Assembly (NCBI GenBank): GCA_038199985.1 | Contig: JBBPYK010000073.1 | Span: 1 to 47,091 of the forward strand | Direction of reading: 5' to 3' | Origin: Arthrobacter_J sp038199985 | Lineage (GTDB): Bacteria > Actinomycetota > Actinomycetes > Actinomycetales > Micrococcaceae | Length of the DNA: 47,091 nt | Shown: positions 1 through 6,771 of the stretch, piece after piece | Layout: every line of letters starts with the position of its first letter | Numbering within the stretch: the first letter of the stretch is position 1 | Notes under the pieces: model-generated | The model's database searches: none | The model's input: only the letters and a program-made list of their open reading frames with translations | Told to the model about the DNA's origin: nothing | Made by a program: the position numbers and the translations under genes

Positions 1-104
1 CCGCCGACCTCGACTGGGTTGCCGCCGAACTCAACGATCGGCCACGCAAACGCTTAGAGTTCAAGAAGCCGATCGAACTGATCGAAGGACTCCTGTTGCA
101 ATGA
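1..104 (+). CDS. IS30-family transposase, C-terminal end only (5' partial)
   Basis: The window opens inside this frame (codons from base 3, TGA at 102-104). The visible 33 residues contain LNDRPRKRLEFKKP followed by an I-E-L-I stretch. This matches the tail of IS30 transposases, where an N-x-R-P-R-K-x-L motif lies near the last catalytic glutamate of the DDE nuclease. The enzyme would cut and paste the element as a DNA-bound dimer. Only the end is visible, so I cannot say whether the copy is intact. The right terminal inverted repeat should lie within about 100 bases downstream, but I cannot define it without the left end. It marks the edge of an accessory strip running to about 4.9 kb. Confidence 0.75.
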   Translation, partial: ADLDWVAAELNDRPRKRLEFKKPIELIEGLLLQ

Positions 105-178
105 CCGCTTGAATCCGCCCAACCCCGACTGGGACGGCCATCTGGCGATGATCAATCTGCTGTTAGTAGGATCGACTG

Positions 179-529
179 ATGATTCCTTTGGATTGGGTGC
201 CGTACCACCGAGATGACGATGGGGAGCTTCTTGGATACCTTGTACCAGAGTGCAACGCGTACAGCCCTGTGTCTGTGTTCGGTTATCCATTCGATGATGC
301 GGCAAGTGAAGACGACGCCGCTCAAGTTCTGGAAAACATTGGACTGAGCTACCTCGCGGATACGTGGCTGCTGTCCATTGACGGCCGGGACGAGCCGATA
401 AATGTGCAGATTGTCGAGGCGAGCCCCAGAGCGCTGCGCGTGAAGAGCGTGGACTACGGGTGGGAGCAGGATTACGGCACGATGATCGACTTACCCGTGC
501 CGGAGACAGGAAAACTCCGACGCCGATGA
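179..529 (+). CDS. Hypothetical acidic protein (116 aa)
   Basis: I do not recognise a family. The product is small, soluble and acidic, with no signal peptide or membrane segment. It has a D/E-rich stretch at about residues 10-55 and a basic end (KLRRR). The ATG at 179 begins just after the IS30 tail and has no clear Shine-Dalgarno. The gene ends 28 bases before the MerR-type regulator, so the two may be co-transcribed. Codon use looks coding (G/C in third positions) and the reading is continuous, which favours a real gene. The function is unknown. Confidence 0.5.
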   Translation: MIPLDWVPYHRDDDGELLGYLVPECNAYSPVSVFGYPFDDAASEDDAAQVLENIGLSYLADTWLLSIDGRDEPINVQIVEASPRALRVKSVDYGWEQDYGTMIDLPVPETGKLRRR

Positions 530-557
530 GACACACCTCGTCCCAAATGCGGAATCC

Positions 558-1346
558 GTGAGTCAACTCGAAGGCGTTGGGGTGGTTGCGCGCTTGTTGG
601 GAGTGAGTGTGCGAACGCTCCATCATTGGCACCATTTGGGCGTCGCCGTGCCCTCTAGTTGCACCAGTAGCGGCTATCGCGCATATTCACCGGCTGATAT
701 AGCCCGTTTACGGAGAGTGCTTCTGTTCCGTGACCTCGGTGTGCCATTGCAACGGATTCCGGCACTGCTTGAAGCTCCGTCCGCAGAGCGAAGGAAAGAT
801 TTGGAGCACCGACGGTCAGAGCTGGCAGCGAAAATCCTCCATCTCCAAGGCCTCAGCCACGAGCTCGATCGTCTCCTGGCAGCCGAGCACCACGGCATAC
901 TCTTGCCCGCAGCGGATCAGCGGCAGATTTTCGGTCAGGAGTGGGACCCGGCGTGGCCTTTGGAAGCACGGGGACGGTGGGCTGATTCGACCCAGTGGGC
1001 CGAGTACACGGAACGCTCTGCCGGCCGCTCCGTCCAGGGCTGGCAGGAGGTTGCCTCCACTATGCAGGGCGTCACGGATGCGCTGGCTGAGGCGAAACGT
1101 GCCGGAGTTGCTCCCGGAAATGAGCAAGCAAATCTCCTTGCCGAGCGACACCGCGAGGCCATGAGCGAGCACTTCTACTGCACTCACTCCATGCATGTTC
1201 TAGTGGCCTGCAGATACGTTACGGAGGCTGGTTTCCTAGAGTATTACGACCGGGCAGAGCCTGGCCTGGCTGTTTGGTTGAAGCAGGTCATCGACGACAA
1301 CGCGCGTTCTACGGGCGTGGACCCGGACAGCGCCGTTTGGGAGTAG
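558..1346 (+). CDS. MerR-family regulator with TipAS-like ligand domain
   Basis: The N-terminal ~70 residues form a MerR winged HTH (VARLLGVSVRTLHHW, then SGYRAYSPADIARLRR). Residues ~75-110 look like the dimerisation coiled coil. Residues ~120-255 resemble the TipAS antibiotic-recognition domain, including the region around HFYCTHSMH. TipA proteins bind peptide antibiotics and twist an over-long promoter spacer into a usable form. GTG at 558 is the start: it gives a complete MerR domain and a normal 262-aa length. The gene is convergent with the DUF2268 gene, whose stop is only five bases away. A MerR-style promoter precedes that neighbour, so it is the probable target. Family confidence is high; the ligand is unknown. 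Confidence 0.85.
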   Translation: MSQLEGVGVVARLLGVSVRTLHHWHHLGVAVPSSCTSSGYRAYSPADIARLRRVLLFRDLGVPLQRIPALLEAPSAERRKDLEHRRSELAAKILHLQGLSHELDRLLAAEHHGILLPAADQRQIFGQEWDPAWPLEARGRWADSTQWAEYTERSAGRSVQGWQEVASTMQGVTDALAEAKRAGVAPGNEQANLLAERHREAMSEHFYCTHSMHVLVACRYVTEAGFLEYYDRAEPGLAVWLKQVIDDNARSTGVDPDSAVWE

Positions 1347-1350
1347 CGGA

Positions 1351-2235
1351 TCAGCGATGTGATTGCAGAGCGACATTGATGATTTCCTGGCTCGGGGTGT
1401 GCAGGGCTTGAGCTGCTGTCCTGCCTGTGGCGGTGAGGTACGCATCGACGAGACGGTTCCCGGCCGCGTAGCCGGCTCCCGCTGGCACACCGACAGGTTC
1501 GACGCCGAACCGTCTAGCGGCGTCGTCGCCGTGCACCCAGGCTGTGAAGTTTTGCATGCCGCTGATCTGCAGGCCGGTCACGACTTTCTCGAAGACCGCG
1601 TCATCACTCAGGTGAGGGACTCCGATGGGCGTGTACCCTGATTCGCTGTAGAGCTGCCGGGCGAAAGCATCAGCTAGGCCTTCAGATACGATCTGCTCAC
1701 CGACCACCACGCTGGCAGGGTCCCAGATGACCCCTCCCGGTGCGTAGCGCAGATTGTGGTTCAGCTCGTGGACCGCGGCGGCCTCAATCCGGGCAAGGTT
1801 TTCCTCGGTCGGCCACAGTGTCAGCGAGAGGTATCCGGTCGCACTACCGTTCCCGCTGAAACCACGAAGCGGGCCCAGAAAGTATTCATCTTCCGGGTTG
1901 CCCAAGACGAGAAGAACCTTGATGTCGGGAACGTCAATATCCGGAGTTGCAGCAAGCTGCTGACCGACAGCGTGGCTTATTGCGGTCTCGACCCGGGTCC
2001 ACACGTCCGCAGCGCGCAGACGCTCAAGTGCGTGAGAGATTTCCTCAGTGCGCCGATCAAGTGGAAATCCGAAGCTCATTGCGTGCATCTCCGCCAGATC
2101 GACATCCCCCGGAAAGTAGCGGAACATGCCCTCCATAGGAGACAGCATGCCGCGAAGAACATCACCCCGATCAGTCACAGGAGCTGCCAACGCAGCTTCC
2201 ATCCCAGCACTCGTATTCAATATCGTGATCGCCAT
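1351..2235 (-). CDS. DUF2268 putative zinc-dependent protease
   Basis: The protein carries HELNH at residues 156-160 (an HExxH zinc motif) and a downstream SEGLADAFA with E185 as the likely third ligand. This is the pattern of DUF2268 peptidase-like proteins. At 294 aa it is full length for the family, with no signal peptide, so a cytoplasmic role is likely. The ATG at 2235 lies 7 bases downstream of a good -10 box, so the message is probably leaderless. DUF2268 genes are often found beside TipA-like MerR regulators. Here the regulator is convergent, and the protease promoter has the MerR-type 19-bp spacer. Substrate unknown. Confidence 0.8.
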   Translation of the reverse strand: MAITILNTSAGMEAALAAPVTDRGDVLRGMLSPMEGMFRYFPGDVDLAEMHAMSFGFPLDRRTEEISHALERLRAADVWTRVETAISHAVGQQLAATPDIDVPDIKVLLVLGNPEDEYFLGPLRGFSGNGSATGYLSLTLWPTEENLARIEAAAVHELNHNLRYAPGGVIWDPASVVVGEQIVSEGLADAFARQLYSESGYTPIGVPHLSDDAVFEKVVTGLQISGMQNFTAWVHGDDAARRFGVEPVGVPAGAGYAAGNRLVDAYLTATGRTAAQALHTPSQEIINVALQSHR

Positions 2236-2242
2236 GACGCCG

Positions 2243-2273
2243 ACAGTAAAGACTGACGCTACGTCAGGGTCAA
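2243..2273 (-). promoter_or_regulatory. MerR-type promoter and operator for the DUF2268 gene
   Basis: Reading the minus strand, TTGACC (2273-2268) and TACTGT (2248-2243) are separated by exactly 19 bp. The spacer contains the perfect dyad CTGACG-TAG-CGTCAG (2253-2267). A 19-20 bp spacer filled by a dyad is the hallmark of MerR-family targets. The start codon at 2235 follows within 7 bases, which implies a leaderless message. The only MerR protein in view is the TipA-like one at 558-1346. Confidence 0.7.
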
Positions 2274-2319
2274 CCCATACTTAGGGGGCGCAAGAGGATC
2301 CTTGAGCGGCGTTTCCTGC

Positions 2320-2814
2320 TTAGACCGTTCGGACCATCCGGAGCTCCCGAACGTCATCTTCAATCTTCACCGAGCCGTCGGCAACGAAGCCATTCTTCCG
2401 GTAGAACGCTTGCGCCCGCGGGTTAGGGTCAGCGACCCAGAGCTCTGCAGGCACCGTCCGGTCGATGACTGCATTGAGGAGCGCCGAACCTACCCCCGAA
2501 CCGTGAAACGCAGCATAGGCATAGAGAAGGTGCAACTGCTGCGGCTCGTCCCCGTCGACTGGGGATGGGCCTGACATTGCAATGCCGATCAGAGTGCCTT
2601 CATATGAAGCGACGGCGACGGTGTTCTGGTTGTACCTTGGATCGGTCAGGGCCGCCGTCCAGAATTTCTCGCGCCAGCCCAGTAGCGCGGGATCATCCAG
2701 TAAAGCGGCGCTCATCAATCCCCGGTACGTTTCGCGCCAGGTATCCACGTGAACTTTAGCCATGCTTGGCGCATCTGCGGGCTCAGCACGACGCATGGTG
2801 AAGTTGCCATTCAT
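2320..2814 (-). CDS. GNAT-family N-acetyltransferase
   Basis: A single GNAT domain covers the whole 164 aa. It starts with MRRAEPADAPSMAKVHVDTW, a typical first strand and helix. The acetyl-CoA-binding turn is seen as GSGVGSALLNAVID at about residues 110-123, and AQAFYRKNGF near residue 140 is the conserved motif B region. It should transfer acetyl from acetyl-CoA to an amine; the substrate cannot be told. An alternative ATG six codons in would remove MNGNFT and cannot be excluded. The gene stands alone between the DUF2268 gene and the small-membrane-protein strip. Confidence 0.85.
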   Translation of the reverse strand: MNGNFTMRRAEPADAPSMAKVHVDTWRETYRGLMSAALLDDPALLGWREKFWTAALTDPRYNQNTVAVASYEGTLIGIAMSGPSPVDGDEPQQLHLLYAYAAFHGSGVGSALLNAVIDRTVPAELWVADPNPRAQAFYRKNGFVADGSVKIEDDVRELRMVRTV

Positions 2815-2975
2815 CGCTCAACGATACATGCGCTGCCACCAGCCCGATCAGGGCGCGTTATGGAGCCCGAATACATGCCGCAGCAGCGCCCACAAGCCGA
2901 TCGGGTCCCGGGACACTGTTCCTGTATTGAAAGTTACAGGTTTCAATTCAGTTGGAAGATTGGGAGCATGTGCGG

Positions 2976-3164
2976 ATGAGTGGAAACGAAATCCTGCAGG
3001 CGTCCGGTTTCACCTTGGCATTCGCGTTCGTCATATTGTTGGTTGGCTTGGCAGTAGGAATCGATCCGGGGGTTCTCGGAATTGGCATCGCTTCTCTTAG
3101 CGTTTTCATCTCACTTGGCGCAATAAAGTGGGTTAAGCGAGGGTCCGCTCCTTCCCGCGAATGA
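2976..3164 (+). CDS. Small two-helix membrane protein (62 aa)
   Basis: No family recognised. After MSGNEILQ come two hydrophobic segments at about residues 10-28 and 32-50, joined by a short loop (GIDPGV). A basic tail (KWVKRGSAPSRE) suggests both ends face the cytoplasm. ATG 2976 is preferred over an upstream TTG at 2952, because GGGAG lies upstream and the hydrophobic core begins soon after. It is the first of five short proteins of similar build between 2.9 and 4.9 kb. Function unknown. Confidence 0.5.
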   Translation: MSGNEILQASGFTLAFAFVILLVGLAVGIDPGVLGIGIASLSVFISLGAIKWVKRGSAPSRE

Positions 3165-3273
3165 TCTGACCGGCAGCCGAGCCTCTTACGGAACCGTGGT
3201 CGCCGTGCAGTCGACTTCAAAAAATGACAGCCTCCCTGCTGCAGAAAACCGGTCACGTGGTTCTCACAAACAG

Positions 3274-3322
3274 TTCTCGAAACGGTACAGTCGGGCTAAG
3301 TCCCGATATCGAGTTTTGAGAA
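3274..3322. promoter_or_regulatory. Nested dyad before a resolvase relic (possible crossover-site remnant)
   Basis: The outer arms TTCTCGAAAC (3274-3283) and GTTTTGAGAA (3313-3322) match as an inverted repeat at 9 of 10 positions. The inner arms TCGGG (3291-3295) and CCCGA (3302-3306) form a second dyad. Serine resolvases are normally encoded directly beside their recombination site, and this dyad lies 11 bases before the resolvase-like codons. That it is a res site is inference. Confidence 0.35.
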
Positions 3323-3333
3323 GAGATCACCCT

Positions 3334-3435
3334 GTGACTACAAACCGCATCGACTACGCTCGAGTCTCGACCCGGTATCAAAACCTCCAACTGCAGCTCG
3401 AAGCCCCGAAGAAGGCCGGGTGCTTTCTATCATGA
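3334..3435 (+). pseudogene. Serine resolvase/invertase N-terminal relic
   Basis: From GTG 3334 the frame reads RIDYARVSTRYQNLQLQLE and then KKAGC, before stopping after 33 residues. This is the start of a Tn3-type serine recombinase, including the nucleophile serine of YARVST. The usual GYARVST has become DYARVST. About 150 residues of catalytic domain and the DNA-binding HTH are missing, so it cannot be functional. It is a scar of a transposon or plasmid and supports horizontal origin of this strip. The next small gene begins at its stop codon (ATGA overlap). Confidence 0.7.
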
Positions 3436-3635
3436 ACCGCACACTTAGATTGGTCTTGGTATGTATTGCTATTGCAAGCACAACCGCTGCCATAGTGCTT
3501 CTGTCTGTCGGGGAGCCTCAGCTCATCTATGGTCCCGGAATTCCCCTAGTGGTATCTATCGGCTTGCTCCTAACAGAACGTCGCCGCCCGACCGACTCGA
3601 TGCAGCTCGACGAAGAGTGTGGCGAAGGTAGCTAA
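3432..3635 (+). CDS. Small two-helix membrane protein (67 aa)
   Basis: No family recognised. MNRT is followed by a hydrophobic helix (about residues 5-25), a short loop (GEPQLIYGPG), a second helix (about 37-49) and then TERRRP, a positive stop that predicts cytoplasmic ends. ATG 3432 is chosen because the ORF upstream of it is the resolvase relic in another frame. Its last bases overlap the GTG of the following small gene, so translation may be coupled. Ribosome-binding sequence is weak. Function unknown. Confidence 0.45.
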   Translation: MNRTLRLVLVCIAIASTTAAIVLLSVGEPQLIYGPGIPLVVSIGLLLTERRRPTDSMQLDEECGEGS

Positions 3636-3861
3636 TTTAAGCTCGGATGAAAAGAAGAAGGGCCTGCACTGGTTCCAGACCATAAGAGCGGGAGTAGTCA
3701 CCAGCACTTTTGGTGCCGTTCTGTTTTGTATCTTCACAATCCGGTCGTTCACATCAGACGAAACAACATGAGGACTTGTCTTGTGGGGCGTTCTTCTTGG
3801 ATACCTCACGACGTTCATAGTGCGTGTAAGACATGAGAGGCAAGACAAATCTTGGATCTAA
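3619..3861 (+). pseudogene. Two-helix membrane protein gene interrupted by an in-frame TGA
   Basis: From GTG 3619 the frame reads 50 residues with one hydrophobic helix (GVVTSTFGAVLFCIFTI) and stops at TGA 3769-3771. The same frame then continues with a second helix (GLVLWGVLLGYLTTFIV) and a basic tail to TAA at 3859-3861. Ignoring the TGA gives an 80-residue two-helix protein with the same build as its neighbours. The simplest reading is a nonsense mutation in a former two-helix protein. A functional 50-aa one-helix product is also possible. It overlaps the preceding gene by 17 bases. Confidence 0.4.
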
Positions 3862-3929
3862 TCTGACTGTATCGACGTTGCAAGAAGAGTGACGGCCTAA
3901 TTGGACAGATCCAAAGATGTCCGTGGCTG

Positions 3930-4196
3930 CTATTCCCGCTTATGCGCGGTGTCGACTTCGGACTCTGGTTGCGATGCAAATTTCTTGGGCGTTTTTCTGA
4001 AGGCTATGATACTGAAAAAGACGCCTGCGATGCAGATGATGGGCATCACGATCGACAAAATGATGTGATCTCTAGTCGGCTCCTGCAGTGCAAGCAACAG
4101 CACGGGTATTCCAATTGCAGCAAGGGAAGTGACGACGACCTGTACGGCTAAAAAGATTCGGGTACGTCTCTCCTGTGGGTGAATCCACGGTTTCAT
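3930..4196 (-). CDS. Small two-helix membrane protein (88 aa)
   Basis: No family recognised. MKPWIHPQERRTR leads into helix 1 (about residues 14-36), a short loop (QEPTRDH), helix 2 (about 44-63) and a charged tail (FRKTPKKF, then DTAHKRE). ATG 4196 is preferred over an upstream TTG at 4244, because GAAAG precedes it and the longer form adds only an unremarkable leader. It is the only minus-strand member of the small-membrane-protein group. Function unknown. Confidence 0.5.
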   Translation of the reverse strand: MKPWIHPQERRTRIFLAVQVVVTSLAAIGIPVLLLALQEPTRDHIILSIVMPIICIAGVFFSIIAFRKTPKKFASQPESEVDTAHKRE

Positions 4197-4250
4197 GCGT
4201 TCACTTTCGCTCGAATAAGCTGAGAATAACCTATTGATCACCAAAATTAC

Positions 4251-4667
4251 TGGTGCACGTTAGCCTGTCCACCACCGACCGCCACAGCACTACCCGGAAC
4301 GCAATGCCGAGTACTAGCCTTCCTGGCCCTCTCGGCTTCCTTCGACTACGCCCATAAGACTCGCCTGTACGCCCCGCTTTATGCCAACCTAGGATCGCAA
4401 GACGTCGCACCGACTGACCTGCCGCGACGACGGCAACTACCTAATTGCCGCGGGATCCTAAGAATTTATCCAAGGCCGACAAACTCCCCGTTCGAAGTAC
4501 TCTCCATCTGGTCGAAGGGCGGTGAACGTGCTGCCAGGTTGCCTGCGGTCAGAGTGGGCGGGACCCGGAACAACTGGACTCCTACCCGGGGACCCAACCA
4601 AGAGGAACTGGCGCTGCTTAGACTCTTGCAATGAAGGTTTACAGTGGGTTCAGAAGAGGAGTACTAG
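4251..4667. other. Gene-poor stretch between two small membrane-protein genes
   Basis: No convincing gene is seen. One plus-strand frame stays open for about 45 codons, ending in EELALLRLLQ and TGA near 4633. It has no good start and matches nothing I know; it could be a decayed gene end. The last 40 bases carry the leader of the gene at 4668, with a clear GAGGAG. Confidence 0.4.
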
Positions 4668-4862
4668 ATGAATAAGGTATTGGAAGACTCTCGTGTGTTT
4701 TTCTCCGTCTGCCTGTTGACCACTGCAATATTCTGGGTAGGGGCAATCATCAGCATCATTCTAGATTCGTCTCGACTGTACTATTTGGTCGTCCCGATTG
4801 TTATGACCGTGGCAGTTGTAGCCATAGTCAGGCGGCGTTCCCAGACAAAGGGCAAGGGCTGA
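4668..4862 (+). CDS. Small two-helix membrane protein (64 aa)
   Basis: No family recognised. Two hydrophobic helices at about residues 10-31 and 37-54 are joined by DSSRLYY. They are followed by VRRRSQTKGKG, again predicting cytoplasmic ends. Translation start is well supported: GAGGAG lies nine bases before ATG 4668. A strong hairpin overlaps and follows the stop codon, so the transcript ends here. It is the last of five similarly built small proteins in this strip. Function unknown. Confidence 0.55.
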   Translation: MNKVLEDSRVFFSVCLLTTAIFWVGAIISIILDSSRLYYLVVPIVMTVAVVAIVRRRSQTKGKG

Positions 4863-4882
4863 AAGAAGTCCTTGCCCTTTGT
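4845..4882. terminator. Bidirectional terminator (13-bp perfect stem)
   Basis: ACAAAGGGCAAGG (4845-4857) pairs perfectly with CCTTGCCCTTTGT (4870-4882) around a 12-base loop. It lies between the convergent genes ending at 4862 and 4890, so it can end both transcripts. Confidence 0.8.
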
Positions 4883-4889
4883 GCCGGGA

Positions 4890-6092
4890 CTAAACCAGCT
4901 CTAGCCCTTCCGCAACGACCCGGCCAGCGTGGATAACCGTTCGATCATCGAGGCGATCCATCACCGCAGCCGTCACGGAATCGCCAGCCAACAGCACCAA
5001 ATCGGCTGCGTCTCCCACGGCAAGACCCGGCCGATCAGATACTGAGGTGAGGCGCGGCACCCGGTCAGACATGATCGAAGCCCCGCCAACCGTCGCAATG
5101 GCGGCGCAGTGTTCAATGAGCTCGTCCGCGCGGAACTGATGCGTGAAGGCCAACTGCCAGGTTCGGTCGAGCATGTCGGCGTTTCCGAAGGGCGACCAGT
5201 AGTCGCGCTGTCCATCCTCGCCCAGCCCCACACGCACCCCGGCCACGACGAGATCGCGCAGGGGAAGACCCTGCTGCTTCGCCGGTGCGATGGTCGCCAT
5301 ACTGACATCGAGCTCGGCGAATTCCTCAACCAACCGACGAGTCGTCGCCTCATTGACACTGCCCAGGTCATAGGCGTGCGACATCGTCAGCTGTCCCTGC
5401 ATTCCTAGAGCTCGCACTCGTTCCAGAACGAGATCCGTGGAGAAGACTCCCAACTCCCCCGGCTCATGAAGGTGCATGTCAACCGGCACCTGAAACTCCT
5501 CAGCAAGGGCAAACAGAATATCGAGGTGGCCCTTAGGATCGCGGTCCAGCGTGCACGGATCGATGCCGCCCACCCAGTGAGCGCCCTCGCGCAGCGCCTG
5601 CTTGATGAGGGGCACAGTACCCTCCTCGCGCAGTAGGCCAGCCTGCGGAAATGCAATGATCTGTACTTCGCATCGATCCTTGTGCGCCTCGGCCGCTGCC
5701 TGCACCGCGTGGAATCGTTCGAGCCCGCAATCCACGTCGATCTGTGCATAGCTGCGCACCCGCGTGACACCGCGCTCGATCATTTTCCCCAGTGTCAGGA
5801 TCGCCAATTCTTCGGACGACTTCTCGGCGTCGCGCCAGTTCTTACGATCGTTCATCACCATGGGCCAGACACCGGCTGCCCCTGTGTGCGGCCGAAACGG
5901 TAGCCCAATCCGCGTTGAGTCCAGATGCACATGGACATCGGAGAACGATGGCAGGAGAAGACGCCCGCCCCCGTCAACTTCTGGGACTGCAGGATCGGCG
6001 GGTGCTAGATCGGCGATGACGCCGTCCTTGACCAGGACATCCGTGGCGGTGCCGCCCCACGGGCGAACATTTTTCAGCAGAAGAGAGGACAT
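4890..6092 (-). CDS. Cytosine deaminase-like amidohydrolase
   Basis: A metal-dependent hydrolase of the CodA/AtzC-like branch (400 aa, full length). The expected ligands are visible: HVH at residues 54-56, H207 with E210 (HLHEPGE), H239 (SHAYD) and D293 (GEDGQRDYWSPFG). The family removes amino or alkylamino groups from pyrimidine or triazine rings. It is the last gene of a four-gene minus-strand operon, starting 10 bases after the GntR stop. The partners (a second amidohydrolase, an ornithine cyclodeaminase-like enzyme) point to breakdown of an unidentified nitrogenous compound rather than simple cytosine salvage. Cytoplasmic; substrate not deducible. Confidence 0.8.
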   Translation of the reverse strand: MSSLLLKNVRPWGGTATDVLVKDGVIADLAPADPAVPEVDGGGRLLLPSFSDVHVHLDSTRIGLPFRPHTGAAGVWPMVMNDRKNWRDAEKSSEELAILTLGKMIERGVTRVRSYAQIDVDCGLERFHAVQAAAEAHKDRCEVQIIAFPQAGLLREEGTVPLIKQALREGAHWVGGIDPCTLDRDPKGHLDILFALAEEFQVPVDMHLHEPGELGVFSTDLVLERVRALGMQGQLTMSHAYDLGSVNEATTRRLVEEFAELDVSMATIAPAKQQGLPLRDLVVAGVRVGLGEDGQRDYWSPFGNADMLDRTWQLAFTHQFRADELIEHCAAIATVGGASIMSDRVPRLTSVSDRPGLAVGDAADLVLLAGDSVTAAVMDRLDDRTVIHAGRVVAEGLELV

Positions 6093-6102
6093 GGGAACCT
6101 TC

Positions 6103-6771
6103 CTATAACAGGGTTGTGATGGATTTCAGCGAGGGTCTGCGACCCGCTTCGACATGAGCCAGCATGGACGCTTCAGCCAGTCGGGCCTCACCGGAGCGGA
6201 TGGCGTCGTAAAGTTGATGGTGCTCATGGCTCTGGATCTCGGCACTACGATCGGCTGTTAGCGCAAACAGCCAGCGTGTTCGCGCGAGAATCGCGGGCAT
6301 CGTGTCAGATAGCATACGATGCCGAGCGGCATTGATGAGCTCGGTGTGGAACTCAGCATTAGCCAACAGAATGGCTTGCGCGTCTTTCGATGCTGTGGCC
6401 GCGTCGGCACGCTCCATGGCTTCATCGAGACCCACATGTGGGGAGCCGGCGGCGTAATGCCGTGCGGCGGCGCCTGCTGCCAATGGTTCCAGTGCGCTGC
6501 GCAGATCGAAAAGCTCATCGACATCCCGTGCAGACATCTCCCGCACTATTGCACCCCGTCGCGGGAGGATCGTCACGAATCCTTGGAATTCAAGATTACG
6601 TAGAGCCTCTCTCACAGGGACCCGGGAAACTCCGATGCTTTCGGACAGCTCACGTTCACGGAGGCGATCCCCGGGAGCATAGGTGCCCACAATGATTCCT
6701 TCACGAATTGCGGTCTCGGCTAACTCCGTCAGGCTCGCTGATTCAACAGATGGTTCACGCATCCAAGGCAA
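6103..6771 (-). CDS. GntR/FadR-type (FCD) transcriptional regulator
   Basis: The N-terminal winged HTH is clear (GDRLRERELSESIGVSRVPV, then REALRNLEFQGFV). It is followed by an all-helical FCD ligand domain at about residues 80-215 with the usual metal-site histidines (AEFHTEL, SHEHHQLYDAI). Such proteins are usually repressors released by a pathway metabolite. The gene lies inside the operon, overlapping the end of the preceding ornithine cyclodeaminase-like gene by 17 bases, so autoregulation is likely. Two GTATAC-centred palindromes before the first operon gene are the probable operators. Confidence 0.85.
   Translation of the reverse strand: MPWMREPSVESASLTELAETAIREGIIVGTYAPGDRLRERELSESIGVSRVPVREALRNLEFQGFVTILPRRGAIVREMSARDVDELFDLRSALEPLAAGAAARHYAAGSPHVGLDEAMERADAATASKDAQAILLANAEFHTELINAARHRMLSDTMPAILARTRWLFALTADRSAEIQSHEHHQLYDAIRSGEARLAEASMLAHVEAGRRPSLKSITTLL

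Noticed and set aside
54..635. 193-aa minus ORF at the left end
   Set aside because: It runs antisense across the IS30 tail, the 116-aa gene and the start of the MerR gene, with Arg/Ser/Pro-rich composition typical of a shadow frame.
3769..3771. TGA read as selenocysteine
   Set aside because: There is no visible SECIS-like hairpin directly after it, the product is a small membrane protein, and a nonsense mutation is simpler.
4500..4633. Open plus frame ending in EELALLRLLQ
   Set aside because: It has no credible start or ribosome-binding site and no match that I recognise; noted only as a possible gene remnant.
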